A stretch of DNA of 64,000 nt from Coccinella septempunctata (lineage: Eukaryota > Arthropoda > Insecta > Coleoptera > Coccinellidae): positions 6,301,001 through 6,365,000 of the forward strand of contig NC_058198.1 in NCBI RefSeq assembly GCF_907165205.1, written 5' to 3'. This document shows positions 50,341 through 63,824 of this stretch, piece after piece. The position numbers and the translations under genes were made by a program. Under the pieces are notes generated by a model. It saw only the letters and a program-made list of their open reading frames with translations, made no database searches and was not told the origin of the DNA. Each line of letters opens with the position of its first letter. Positions within the stretch are counted from its first letter, which is position 1.

Positions 50341-53300
50341 CTTCTTATACCTACATTGAATTAATTGGCAGTAAAACTGAAAACAAGGGTGATTTAAATG
50401 AACTTCCCCTGTTTGAATAGTGGAAAAAACATCATATCAAATAAAGCAATTCAATTATGTATTATTCAATTTTCAGGTCCTACTTTTTTGTAAAAAACCA
50501 GAATATTGCCCAAAAATGTCTGCAGATTTTTCAACTACGCATGTACCAAAGCTTCGTAACTGTATTTGTCTCTACTTTTATAGCAGGAAGCAGAATATTT
50601 GATAGTGGGGTTGATGAACTTTATCAGTTATTGATCTACGTCTGTGTGATATTCAAACCGAATTTATTAGCGAAGCCACCTGTACAGAGTCATCTCAAAT
50701 CTAAATAAATACTGACAGTATAAAGTTTGCATCCACAAACAAGTATAGTAAACTACTAATTTCAAGCAACCTCTTTATTTTTCTACAAATAATAAATTGG
50801 ATTAATTTTTTCGCATTGAAATATTTATTATAGTAAAAGGGGTCGTCTAAGGTTTACCTACATAATAGATAAAGATAGAAAGTAGTCCTTTTATGAAAAT
50901 AGAGAAATGAAAGGAAGGAAATGGTTAATGTAACTTTTGGTAATATGTAGAAAATAAGGGTAGTTTATGTTCAAATTTTTTTTTGCACACGGTTTTTGAA
51001 GTTTGGCATTCTGACAATTCTTTTCCTGCAATTTTTATCAAGAACCTTCTGAAAACTTGATACACAATTAAATATGAGTAATAATAATGATTTAGCTCGA
51101 AGGGACACTTATTAAAAGAAACCTCAATCATATCAAAATTTCAGTGGTTTTATTCAAGGATATTTTTGCACTTACCTATTGCTGTAGAATGAAAAAGTGT
51201 AGATTTTACTCAAATAAGGTTATTGGGACAACAGTCAGGTTCTAGGAAAATTAGAAAATTGTTTTTGATTCATTCTAGCTTTCGCTAACTTTTTTATTAG
51301 CTTCTTCAGGAATGTTTAAGTTGAGGTTATACAAGTTAAGCCATCTCTACTTTACTTCAGAAGAAATCTTTGCCGTCAATGGCAGTTTCTTTGCAAAACA
51401 AATGGGCAATAATCGTTTCGATTACCAACAATAGATTTTCAAATTGTCAATCAGAAAATTCTTTCAAAAAAAATCTTCCACATAGGAATGTGAAATTGAG
51501 AGGCTATTTTCACTGAGACTTAATAGGTCTTCCAATTTTTCTTGTAATTTGTAATATTTCAGGCCTAACATGATTAACAGAAGGTGCCTATTCGATAGAT
51601 TTATGGTGGATGCGATATCCAATTCAGAGAGTCTCTTGTATAAGCTGGAAAAATCATTTTCTCATTATATATGATTATCATTGAACTAAAGGTTTATCGA
51701 GAAAAACATAAAAATGAATGAATATATAGTAGAAAGCTCCGACTGATTGATATGGATAGAATATAAAGTTTCCTACAATTTCATTGCTTGTCCATTGAAA
51801 TAAATAATGTATCAAATCAATAATCAAGTGTAAAATCATTGGCTATTCATAGACAAGTAGAGACTTGATATTTCAAAAGGATTTACCGTCATTATTTGGG
51901 TAATGCCATTAAGGATGAATTCTCAATGGTTAGACTTATTAATTACCAGTTCATTATGTCATATAAATATTGTTCATTCAAACCAATTCTGAAGAGTTAT
52001 TATTGAAAAATGTAGAAATTTACTTCTTATTCTGTTCCATTCAGTTAGTTACTCTACCTCACTTTAGAGAACACCACTTTCCATACATCAGAAAATAATC
52101 AATGAGTCCTATTCAATTCATCATTCCAAATATGAATTCCACTCGAATTAAAGTAGAAATCAAGAAAATCTATGTGAAAAATCGAATGCGTAAGTTCGAA
52201 TAGACCGAAATATCGTAATTTATAAATAAAAAATTGGACTGATTCAAATATGAAATCCTAAACCAAAATAATCCTCACCATATAGTTAAAAATTTAGTAT
52301 AGCTTTTCTAACATCTTCATTACGTTTCAATAGAATTCGAATAAAATATGCCATACATAAAAGACTCACATGGCTTTTTTTTAACCTACAAAAGGCCAAA
52401 CGAAAGTATTTAATTGAAATGGGAACATTTATTTTCGGAGAGAAGATGAGGTAGTGAAAGTTCATTCAACATCTCCTCATTTTTCGAGTCATAGCGAACT
52501 TCAGCCGATGTTCAAATTCAGAAGAGATTCCCATGAGATAACGCAAGTTTTCAAAATATTTTTCTTCCACCAAAACGACCTATGTACGGTTTCGTGTTAT
52601 GTTATTGTTGATAAATGGCAGACCTTGTCACCGTAGATAATGGATGTATTTTATTATCGTTATGATGAACTACAGAGCGTAGACCAGAAGTTGAACAGAA
52701 TAAACAATATTCATTCCTTTAACATCAATAAATAATTAATTGACGCAACTTGAAGATGATTCACGCTCTTGAATTACAAAACAGTCGTTGAAAAATCGAA
52801 CTATTCACTTTGTCACATTTCAGATCTTCTATAAATTTCCATTCTGATTTTGAGTGCAAATTTATTTAACCTTTCCCATTAAATGAATCAGTTTGTATTT
52901 CATGAAATTTGATCTATTCAACACGCCAAAGGTAACCCATTCTTGAACGACAATAATAATTCTCTATAATAATTCTATTGATCTATCTATTCTATCAATA
53001 ATAATACTATATACATATTTTCAAAAGTTTTAACCACGCAAGATAATACTGTGTTCCAGTGCTTACAATTATTTTTGAATTCTTGCAAAAAATGCTGCTC
53101 GAAACCAAAATAAGACGATGAACAGACTTACGAAAAGAAAGCTGAATCTTTAATGCATTTTTGATCTTTTGGAACTTACAATAAGTTGAATAATTTTAAT
53201 TGGATAGTTATGACAAGGATGGAAACATTCACCTTTTGTTATTAAGGTTTTTAAATGATTAATTATTATTAACTGTAACGGTTAAACCTACATGAAATAA

Positions 53301-55810
53301 ATATGTTTACAGCAAACAATTCAACAGGGACTTAGGAACTCTCAAATTTTCACTTCTTTCAATTTCAAACCTTATTTTATGGAGACCTACTATTCAAAGG
53401 AATTTTTCATTTTTGTATATACTTAATACTTAAAAAAAATCGCATAGACTTCAATTTACAGTACAAAGATTATAAGTATGGCTTAGCTACTTTAGCTAGT
53501 TCGAAAAATGGTTGAAATTTGTAGGTAATTCGAGTTCATTCATTTCAAAACTGCAAGTTTTTCGACATGGGTATTTTGTCGATATATCAATTTTTCCAGT
53601 AGCTCATGTCGTGTTTGTCAGCGATATGAATAGAGCTTTTTATCGTTAAAACAACCAATTCAATCTCGTCATCCATGGTATACATCAGCAAGATCCTAAA
53701 TAAAGTAAATATTTTATTTTATGATCGAGGGAACCTCAAACTGTTGTTCGACGTTTCTAAACTTGAACTTCTACTTAAAGAATGAATTTAAGACTTTCTT
53801 CAATAAAGAATCAACACCTTGTATATTGCTCCTGGTACTGTGTAGCTTGCAGTGTGCAGGAAAACCTAGGTTTGTATACCACTTGAAAAATTGGCTATGA
53901 AAGGCCAAAGTTCATTTTACTGAAACATTTGTCTGATCTTTGATTATCGAATGAAACAAAAATCAAATAATTCCTCACAAAATGAGGCGTTTTTCCGATA
54001 GCTCGATATGACAGCTTCAATTGGAAGACCCTGCATGTAGTCATTCTCTATAGTTGATTTTTTTACAGCCTTCACATACACATTTTTGAATTCATTTCAT
54101 TATGTTTTTTTTTGAGGGGAATGAGCTGGCCTACAAGTTTTCTCCCTAAAGAAAGTGAATCAATGGTATAATGGGAATTTGGCTAAACCTTCCCAAGGTA
54201 GCTCTGCGATATGGTGAATGCGCAAACCTTGCTACATCATTTGAAGTTCTGCCGCCGAGAACATTTAGGTTTTGAATTTTCTTTCACTTCATTTGTGTGC
54301 GAACTTTAAATTTTGCGATCACATTCAATTTCAATACGCAGTGTGCAAGGTAAGAGGATGGGCATGATGGCAGTTAGGTGATCAGCAAACTTGTGTTTTC
54401 TCTGCCCTGAAACAGCAAATTGAACTGACGAATATCCTCACCAGATTTTCAAATTTCCTCAAACTCAGTCAATCTCAAGCTGAGAATGGTAAATTTCACT
54501 GATTAGTATCGATCGAAGATTAGACAGTTTATGTGTTCATTGCATATGTATTATTTCTGTAGTATATAGAAAGGCGAATTTTATGAATCAAGTTCCTTGC
54601 AAGATATGTTAATTTCTTTGGTTTGACTGTTTTCGTTTGAAGAAAAACCTACCCTTGTCTACTCGTGAATACGTATTAGCTCTATCGTAGTAGTAGAGCT
54701 TATCTTAGTTTTGAAGAAGGAAAATGAGCTCTAGTCTATTTTGCCGGATGATGAAGTTTGAGCTTGACAAGTTTGCAATTTTTTTTTTTTTGGTGCGGTT
54801 AGAATGGATAGGGTTGGTGCAGGTGCAAAATGGAAGAATTGGAGGCACCAAATTTCCTTGGTGTGCTTTTAGATATCCTCGATATAACCAGGTAGAACTT
54901 TTGGGATGCACTGCCTAATGTATATATATGTAGGACAGATAGAATATTAGTCATCATTTTGTGGCATGCGCATATTGTCTACCAATGATACCGAAAGAAT
55001 CGCAATGCGGGTCTATCCAGGCTGGTGACTCATTCTGTTTTATTCCGTAAGAGTGTGTAATTCACGTAAGATATTTAATTACAAAGCTGCTGAGAGTTCG
55101 TATTGCCAAAAATGTTAGTTTCCCCGTCATCGCAAAATGACAGGACCTTTTCCCTTGGTGGGAGTTGAACAGTGCTCGTGGTTTCATCATGTTCGATTAC
55201 TATTTTGAATATCTAAACTATTTCGCTATGATTTACGAATAATTCTACTTGTGTTCGTACCACGGTAAGTTGATGATTTTTTTTTATTTCCGCTCGTGTC
55301 AAAACTGAAAATGAGAACTGCATGAATGATTCCATGGGTTTAATTCAAAAATTCTTCGCGGAAGAAAACGAAAGCAAAACACTTCACCTCGTATACCATC
55401 TCTGGTATGTGATCTTCATTTCATTGCAATTCGTTCAAGTTTCTGACTGCTAGGGATTCTTAGGTAAATTCCAATTTGATTATCGATGAATATGCCTTCG
55501 ACATCTCAAGGTGATAAGGTCAGATTCCGAAGAAAAACCAAGACTATCAGTTGCTGATACCACAGTTGCACGAAACGTTTCTGGTACACACCAAATAATA
55601 TCTTTCCTAATTCGCGAATTTCAATGAAACTGATAATGGTATGCATGAAATATTTCTCTTTCGAAGTTCCAATTGTATAGAAACAAAATTTGAGCAACAG
55701 ACTCCTTATCAACCGGTGTAGGCAGATACTATTCATTGTGGCACCTGCTATTCAACTAGTAAAGTCCTTTGTTTGCATTTTCACAAACTTGTTCCACAGG
55801 TGCCGTGTTA
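50341..55810. other. Non-coding spacer (5.5 kb)
   Basis: AT-rich sequence with no open frame that looks conserved. The stretch 52960-53010 is low-complexity (repeats of ATCTAT and AATAAT). At 54214 the string ATGGTGAATGCGCA resembles the satellite core in unc79 intron 4. No recognisable transposon ends or RNA genes. Confidence 0.55.
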
Positions 55811-55814
55811 TCTT

Positions 55815-55858
55815 TATATAGAGGTCATTAAAAGTACCTCTTCACTGTTGTTTCAGTA
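55815..55858 (+). promoter_or_regulatory. Candidate promoter of the phosphatase gene
   Basis: TATATA at 55815-55820 and an arthropod initiator-like TCAGTA at 55853-55858, about 35-40 bp apart, slightly more than the usual spacing. They lie about 260 bp upstream of the preferred start codon in otherwise non-coding sequence. Confidence 0.4.
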
Positions 55859-56117
55859 CAGAAGAACTTGGCGTACTGAAGAAGTTTCGGGTGTAAAGTT
55901 TCGGTGTAAAAGTTCATTCAGTAAAGATTTGGTTGAGTACTTCATGTAGAGCGAGAAGCTCATGATGCACCTAATGATCATAAAATAAGAGAGTTATCCA
56001 CCACCCAGTGTCACATTATCACAGTGTATCATCAGTGTGTTGGCACCTACACAACTTTTCGTTTTGGGTATTACAGATTTAGCGAGTGACGCTGTAACAC
56101 CTCAACGCTCAGCCACC

Positions 56118-56685
56118 ATGTCAGTTTGCTTAGAGTCGAGCAGGTCCCGTGACGGTCTGAAGCTGCCTCTGCTCAACAGGAGTAAAAGTGAACCCGGTCC
56201 TCCTTCCTTGAACGTGTTAACGTCAACACCACCGAAACGTTGCAAGCTGGAGACCTCAAGTGTCAGCCTTCCTGCCAGTCCATGTGCGGAAAGTTCCTCC
56301 CTCCAGAGAAGTCTCATCTTGAAGAAGGTTAGATGCCTGGATGCCGATGGACTGAAGCAGAAACTGGACATCGCAAGACCCAGGAATTTCGTGTTGTTGG
56401 ACTGCAGGTCTTTCACAGCTTTCAACCTGAACCATATCACCGGAGCTATAAACGTGAACTGTCTGGATAGGTACAACAGGAAGAGGCTGCAACGAGGTAA
56501 GGCCACCCTGGCCGATCTGGCTTCTACCAGAGATAGCAAGGAGACCCTGAGGAAGATGGCGTACAAGGAAGTGATTGTATATGATGAAGCTACCAACGAT
56601 AAGGATAGAATAACCACGACACATCCGCTGTTTCTGGTGTTATCTTCAATAGTGGAGGAAAACAAGGAACCTACGCTCCTTTTAG
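56118..56685 (+). CDS. DUSP10/MKP-5-like MAP-kinase phosphatase, first coding exon (partial)
   Basis: Dual-specificity phosphatase that would dephosphorylate JNK and p38 MAP kinases. This exon encodes the N-terminal regulatory rhodanese (CH2) domain. Start ATG 56118 has a strong context (CAGCCACCATG); an upstream in-frame ATG at 56037 is weaker. Residues 1-75 are Ser/Pro-rich. From about residue 80 the rhodanese-like core reads FVLLDCRSFTAFNLNHITGA then INVNCLDRYNRKRLQRGKAT, and later EVIVYDEATND, following the DUSP10 pattern closely. The basic RKRLQRGK segment matches the kinase-interaction region. The exon ends LLLG at a GTGAGT donor in phase 1. The catalytic HCxxGxxR domain is not in the window and must lie beyond 64000. 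Codons here are more GC-rich than the surroundings. The relation to insect puckered genes is not settled from this exon. Confidence 0.9.
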
Positions 56686-59600
56686 GTGAGTTTCGAAATT
56701 TTTTATCTAAAATTACTCCATTTTCCATATGAATCATAACGTTCTGGAGCAATTTCGAAAGCTTCTTCTATTTCGGAACGTAATCTAAAACGATTTGTTC
56801 CACGATAGGTCATCCAGATAAGCTACTGACTATTTTGAAATCGAACCGTCATTATTTGGTGTAGTATCGACGTATCTATATCATTATTATAAAGATAATA
56901 TATAGAATTTTTGTTGTTGCCTTCGGATTACTCATCGCAGCCATATACGTATAGATTTCACAAGCAATTGTGACAAATTTCGAGGAACATAAGTGTTCAT
57001 GTCGATATGCGAAATAGAGACAAGATTTTTTAGGATTACTCATCCATTGAATCGAAATACTAAGGCGGTACTCCAAAAAATCCTGCCTCCTTCTGCTATC
57101 TGGAAATGTGCCGCAAAGCTTACAAATTCATTTATTATTTCATCTTCCATCACTAGATCTTTCACTTTGTCATATAATCAAATTAAAGAGAGAAAAAAAT
57201 CAGAACAACGAGATCAGAAATATTCCTTGAAGGGTATTTCGTGTGCTGCTGGTATTTTTCTTGAAACTTATCATAGGTTTTCTTTCACAACATCTGAAAC
57301 ACACGAAAATTCTTCTGAGTTTTAGATTCTTGTGAGAGAAAACCAATTATAAGATTCAAGAGTGGGTGAAATTTTTTCTTGAGCTGAGAGGCTGTGAATA
57401 ATGGAAGAAACTCCATCTAGAAATATCTCGGGTATTATAAAACAAAACGAGTGTCACTGGAGAGACGTATTTTTTGTCTATTCTTGTCATCTTCATTTGC
57501 CAAACCGTAAGCTGTCACAATTCCAGATTCCAGGGGGTGTTTTAATCAATTTTCGCTTACCCAATGCCTGGAGGTCTATTTTTAGGATTATCTTCTTATA
57601 AAACAAGACTTCATTTCAAATCTGATTGATGGGTATGATTACCGAATAGACTGATATAATTTCGTCGATATTGGTTTTGTCATATCTAATAATAAACTTG
57701 AACGAAATCGGGGAAATAAAAAAATGCCAAACTTCTTGAAATCGTCAATTCACAATTCAAGTTAGTTACGAAAACATTCGAAAACCAATGGAAAAAATTC
57801 CCACATTGATTCATCCCTCCTAAACGCTTGTTTTATAGAAAATTTTCGTTCTTCATCCTAGGTCATGCAAAAATTTTCATTAAGTGAGCGAAACTTCGAA
57901 AATGTTCTAAAAATCCATCTAAAATATTTTCGTGACTATGATTTTTTGAACGTTTTCCATAAATTTTCATCTTCTGGAGTTTGGCGATTAGGTATATAAT
58001 CTGGGAGGATCAGTCCAATAGCATTCGATTCTTTAGACAAATGTCAGCGAACTTTTCTATTGGTTTTTCAAAATTCACGAGTCTCAAAGCTTGAACGGAG
58101 AGTATTTCTGGGTGTTTCTCGCTTTTTTCATGCCAATTTTCATTATTAACAGAAACCAGTTTCGTTAGAAACTGCAGTGATAAAAAATGTGAAATTTGCT
58201 GCAAATATCTAGTGCCATCTCCTTGAAGTTTGCTTCAATCGAATGGGTTTCATTTTCAATACGAGACTTTAGTTTTTATTCACGAAATTGTGAATTCAGG
58301 CATCAAAAATCTCTTTCGAGAGGCTGCGAATCACTCTCAATTTTACCAAAGCTCCATTCGGATTCTGGCATACCATTGAAGAGATTTCTACCTGTTTCAC
58401 CGTTATAAGCAACAGTGTTGTGAGGTCGTGAACGTTAGACAATGAAACTTATCCGATAAGGTTTTATTGTTTGTTACAAACCTTAGAAGTCAATTTTAGA
58501 GCCACATTCGTATTTGCTTTTCTAAATAGCTATTGTCCAAAATATGGGAATTGGGTATATAACTTTATGCTTCGAAGTTATCGCTCATAATCGGATGCTT
58601 TGTTCCATTTTATTCTCCTTATTATTGTGCATCAATTTCAATTCAACGTTGGATTCTTTTCATCGAAGTTATTTGTAAAAGACAAGAATATCTCATGGAA
58701 ATGCTATGTATTAATAGGTTGACAGCGAACTTAGGAAGTTGTTTGGCATATTCGAAATTATATTTTATATATAATAATTTCCCTACAGATCTCATTCAAA
58801 AAGCTCGCAAATTCGCATGTTGAATCATAAAATCTATTTCTCCTCTACAAGTGTTCATCAATTCCTAGGAAGACTTTTTCTCTTAAAATTACTTGAGGAA
58901 TCTCTTCCCTTCGTTTGTACCTCCAGTTTAGGAACACCCTGTATAGATTTGTGCAGCGTTTTTTTGTAAATAAATACTCTTGTATTCAATACTTCACATA
59001 TTTATTGCAAATATATCCCTATTGAAGTTTGTCATTGGTTGTGAATGCTGTAAACGATGGAGATCTTGGAAAACAAAAAAAGGATATTCCTGACAAACCT
59101 CGAGTTCTCTTAAATGAAACATTTAATGACTAATTCCACCGATCCTGCTGATTATTCACATATAATTACTATTCCTATCCAATCTGGGAAATTGTGATTT
59201 CATAATATTCTCCTGAAATGTTCATAAGCGTGTAATTGGGGCATTCCAGGAAACACGCGTCCTTTGCTGGAAGTATATACAGGTAGAGCGATTAGTCACA
59301 TTGTCCAAATCCGGGTTCTCATTAAAATGATTCAGGTCATAAACGGTTTTTGATACCTGCACGGGGACCTGGACATACACGAGAGAACATATGGCCGAAA
59401 ATACATGACTCACCGAATGGCGATGTTTTGACAGAGTATATTTTTCGCTTGTTTACCGAACGATCAGCCTGAAAACAAGAGACGGTTTTCCCCGACCAGA
59501 AAGAGTCGGGAACACCCAACACATCAGATAAATAAGAATTCGGAAGTGATGATAATACTCTTGGGTCAGTGTTTCCAACAGATCTGGATAGTCGAGTGCA

Positions 59601-62600
59601 AAAAAATGCTAAAATGCAAAAAATTCGCAATTTCAATGATTTTTTTGTAACTTCACTATCAGCACTTCAAGGTAATTCAGTGTCCTTCAATTTGCTATTA
59701 TCGGAAGGTCTGTGAGATGATTTCCCTCAAAGTTATAGTTAATCAAAGCCAAAGGCCTTTTTGACTCTCACAGTCTCACTTTTTCACTCTATTCGCAAAT
59801 TTAGTAGGTGATTCAGGGGTCCACTCATGAATTCCAAAACGACTACCTCATGGTAAGAAAATAGGAAGTGCGACATCGACCTATAACCACTCAAATGTGT
59901 GAGGATGTTTCACAAATATTGTTCAGACAAGACTGATAAACTTCGGGCTATCTGACTCACTGCATAAATTAAAATTATCATCAATTCACACGAACTGTCG
60001 CACGTGTGCATTCATGGTTTTCTGAATGAAAAATTCTGCTCCATTTCCATATGAACGGAAACCTATTATGCGCATCACCTGAAAGGTCAAATAACGAACT
60101 CTTCAGTGTGACATGGAATCATTACATGAACTGCATACCTATAACCGTATGGGTTTAATACTCAATGATATAACTCGTATTTTGACGGTTTCTGTTATTG
60201 ACTGAATCGTTATCGTTTTAACGAATTCGGTTCCTTATCTTCCCATAGGGTACAGTCTGTCACGTTGAAAAGGGAAAAGAGGAAGAGGCCTTATCTATTA
60301 AAAAACAGCATAATCTTGGAAGTCACTCGTACATCAGGTTAATGTTCCATTTTGAGATTGAAAACATCAACTTGGTGCAACAACGTCACGACTCTTTGAT
60401 TAGGGAGAAGTGTGGGGCAATACAGGGTGATTCATTGGGAAATACGAATAGTAAAGGGTAGAAAGTGGACCCCAAAGTGCCTCTAAATAACCTTTATTTT
60501 ATGAGGTCAACTTTCTTCAGTACTAGGATAGGTACATATCTCCATTTTTCAATAAATCGCAACTTATGAATCACCCTACCATATTTTTACAATATTTGGT
60601 TCATACATTCTTCGTCCTCGGTTAAGTCGATGAAGACATTAAAAAAAGTATTTTTTCAGGGTAGGGCCTCAAAAAAATTAATAAGTAGATCGTGAAAAAA
60701 TGAATGTATTTGGCTTTTCCTCATACAAGTTCTTCAACCGAGTCAAATCTAGATGTTTCGAAAATGAGGTGAAAAATTATTGAAAAACAAGTACTACAAC
60801 AGTATTTTCCTAGATTCATTCATCAATCCTTCTTATTTCCCCAATTACTGGATCCCAATTTGACTGAAATACGAGAGAACATGTCTGTTATTGAGACAAA
60901 TCATTATCAACAGCAACCATTTAGTACATTAACTTAATAATTGAGGGTTGAATACTCAAAGCAGCAACTGAGTCCAAAACACCCCGTATGCGAAAAAAAA
61001 TATCATAGCTTCCGTAAGATCATTAAACAACCCTGGAAGGAATATCATCCACTAAAAATATCACGGTATCTGTTTTTGAAAACGATTCAACATCGGGATA
61101 AAAATTATTTTTTTGTGTGCGATGCCTCATTTCTTCTTGAAACCTGCGAAAGTGTGAAACACAGAGATGATTCAAAGCTTAATATTCATAGGATATCCTT
61201 CATTTCCTATAACTTATCTAACCCAATCACCCGAAACACGTGCAACAATTAGGGTCGTCATTGGCTGTCAACAATTTAGAAAACTACCCGAGTTAACCGC
61301 GTGAGATACCCATGAATGAATGACGTCACCTTGCGTAAGAATGAAATGATTCATACTCTCCCCCATTTACGTTGTGTGACCTCATGTGCGACCATATGCT
61401 TCTGCTTTTCTTGTTGGCGGGAAAACAGATGGAAAATGACAGTGAGTCATCCCCGAGGCGACAATAATTATTCATTCATCTAGTTACTGAGAAAAACGCT
61501 CTTGCTCATCTTTGAAACCGTTGGAATAGGAGAAAAGGGGTGTGAGTCATTCACCCTTGTATTGGGTCCAAATTTGAATGCACCATTGATGTGATCTTAG
61601 TACTTCCAACATCTATTTACTCATAGTTGGAAAAGTGAAGTTTGTTCGATTTAATTATTGTATAAAACCCCTGAAGTATTCACATTTAGACTGGAGGAAT
61701 AAGGACAATACATAATTTTAATTGTGTTGAATATTTATGTCCTGATTAATTCAAATCCAAGCTTTCTCCTCAAAACGAATTCTAGTTTATAAGACTTGAA
61801 AAAAAAAATGAAACTTCATTTTTTATTCATTCTCGTTGAAGGATAACCCTGTATACTTTTTTCGGGCGCATTCAACTTGATTCCATGAGGAAATGACAGT
61901 TTGCGTATCAGAACCTGTTTCTCAATAATAAGCGTGTCATTTTCGACCTTCATGAATTGCGGTGCGTAAAATATCACAGGACGAAAAATTAATTCATACA
62001 ACATAACATTCGTACCATGAATGGAATGGAGATTTAATGAATGACGAAATTTGTGCAAAGATGAATCACCCTAGCCTGAATTATGCTTTCAGTCCGGCTG
62101 TACATATGCATTTCGCATTTTGAACTCCTCAAATTACCTATCGTCGAAATTATTTCATTGCAGTATTCTGTTCAGTTTCGAATTTGAACACCAATTTAAT
62201 TGGAGCATGCACAAAGCTCTGAAAATGTATTGAATGAAAATCCTAACTAGCTTAGCTCTTCTTTGAATTAATCGAAAACCATGAAACTACAATATCAGAT
62301 CAATATTCTAATCAGGGAAAAATCAATTCAAACCGATGCCTCAGTATATTTGTCTGATGATTCATTTAGTGTCATTATTACTGTGACTAGAAATTGTTAT
62401 GGGTGAGTCAGAGCAAAACGAAAATTTTCAAATTTTACGATTTTATGGCCTGTATTTCGAGAGTTTATATATGTTTTCTTCACCTACCTTTTTCCATTCG
62501 AGATGTGAATCAAGAATAAAATAATGAAAATGGGAGACAACAAGAACTTCAGATTTCAGATCAATATTGTGCATATCAGAACTCATCCTGAAATACTCGA

Positions 62601-63480
62601 AATATAATTATTTATCAGTTGAGCTCACTCATCAACACTTTGAATTCTGTGTTAATGACTCACCCTTGAATATTTTGAGAATTATTTCTGGAAGCATACT
62701 TGGATCTGGCATTCGTATGGGTTTTTAGATTTCTTTAGGATCTTGACAATTTGTATCATCAGCTATACGTTAAGGTTCTAGTTTTCTTGCGAATCCAAGT
62801 TCACATAATTTTCAGAATGATATTATGGATACATATATGCAGATGTATAGTATCCAATTCTGTTAACTTTTCACTGTTAACAGTATTTTTGTATTAAATA
62901 AAAACAAGCCAATGAAACAGATAGTCATATACATAAAAATGAGGAAAAATCCTTTCCAGGGTTTTAATGATATATATTTTTCTTCGGAAATCCTTCAATA
63001 TTGAAATTCAAAAGGAAATTTCTGGTGTGGTTTGGCAATAAATGGAGGGTGAAGATCAGACTGAAAAGTAATTTAAAATTGTATTTTACCCTTCTCTTCT
63101 TAGCAGTTTTTCGACCAACTGGATATTCATTTCAACAGCATCATTTCCCACCAAATTATAAGTTTTGAGGTGGTTCAAGTCCATTTTAAATTGCATTGGC
63201 AGCGAATATATGATAATGAATGGTGAAAAATTCGATGTGATTACAAGCAGCCGAATGTGCAACCTCAAATACTGAGTCCTATTCGATTGTAGAGGTCACG
63301 TGAAAAACGAATCTAGGAATTGGTCGTATCTGGACCCCTTTTTTTTTTATCTGCAGTAGCCAGACTGAATGATCCTCAAATGACCTATCGGAAAAACTTC
63401 GAGTGTAAACAATGCTTAATTATTTGTGATCTAGGGGATATTCCTATCGTCCTTCAGGGTCGAGACATGGACATGACGTA
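56686..63480 (+). other. First intron of the phosphatase gene
   Basis: Nearly 7 kb or more without a supported exon. Short open frames have no family resemblance. It contains a 160-bp MITE-like element near 60.4 kb, single mariner-type ends (ACCCTGTATA near 58940; ACCCTGTATAC near 61846), and a TRE-like TGACGTCA core with neighbouring GTGAGTCAT sites around 61320-61560. The last could be AP-1/CRE-type sites, which would fit a stress-responsive phosphatase but are unproven. Confidence 0.5.
60421..60578. mobile_element. MITE-like element of about 160 bp
   Basis: The left end TACAGGGTGATTCATTGGG and the reverse complement of the right end, TAGGGTGATTCATAAG, match over the AGGGTGATTCAT core. The inner sequence is unrelated to coding DNA. 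Flanking duplications are not clear. A related end occurs at about 62064-62074. Confidence 0.55.
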
Positions 63481-63484
63481 TATA

Positions 63485-63530
63485 TATATAAAGCATTAGT
63501 GGTTGTCCCGGGTATGACGCATACAGTGGC
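63485..63530 (+). promoter_or_regulatory. Candidate alternative core promoter
   Basis: A clear TATA box, TATATAAAG at 63485-63493, is followed by GC-richer sequence and an initiator-like ACAGTG about 35 bp downstream. The sequence from there to 63760 is GC-balanced, unlike the intron before it, and could be a 5' leader. Confidence 0.45.
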
Positions 63531-63760
63531 ATCCCCACTATTTCGGGTCCTACAACTTGACGCATAAACTCAACAGACAGCTGTATCCACAGTCCACGCT
63601 ACACTCTGTTCAGAGTATCTGAACCTATAGCTAGTGATAAACAATGGTATAGACCCATTGCGGAAACCCATTGACAGAAGTGCTTTCGTAGTGATAGCAT
63701 CACTTGAGTGATCGGTGTTGTGCCATTCAATTTGTGGACTTTCACATAGAAGACGTCAAG

Positions 63761-63824
63761 ATGAGAGTAAAACGGCCTAATGCTTGCCTGGTCCTCAGGT
63801 TTATGCCTTTACAGCAAACATCCA
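63761..63824 (+). CDS. Possible alternative first coding exon
   Basis: ATG at 63761 (context GTCAAGATGA) opens MRVKRPNACLVLRFMPLQQT plus one Ser, then a GTGAGT donor. It ends in phase 1, the same as the rhodanese exon at 56118-56685, so it could splice to the same next exon and give a phosphatase isoform without the rhodanese domain. It could instead belong to another gene. A competing donor (CAG then GTTTAT) lies at 63799. No family match for the short peptide. Confidence 0.4.

Noticed and set aside
56102..56752. Long minus-strand open frame of 216 codons
   Set aside because: Antisense to the phosphatase exon, which is the strand with recognisable rhodanese sequence and splice donor.
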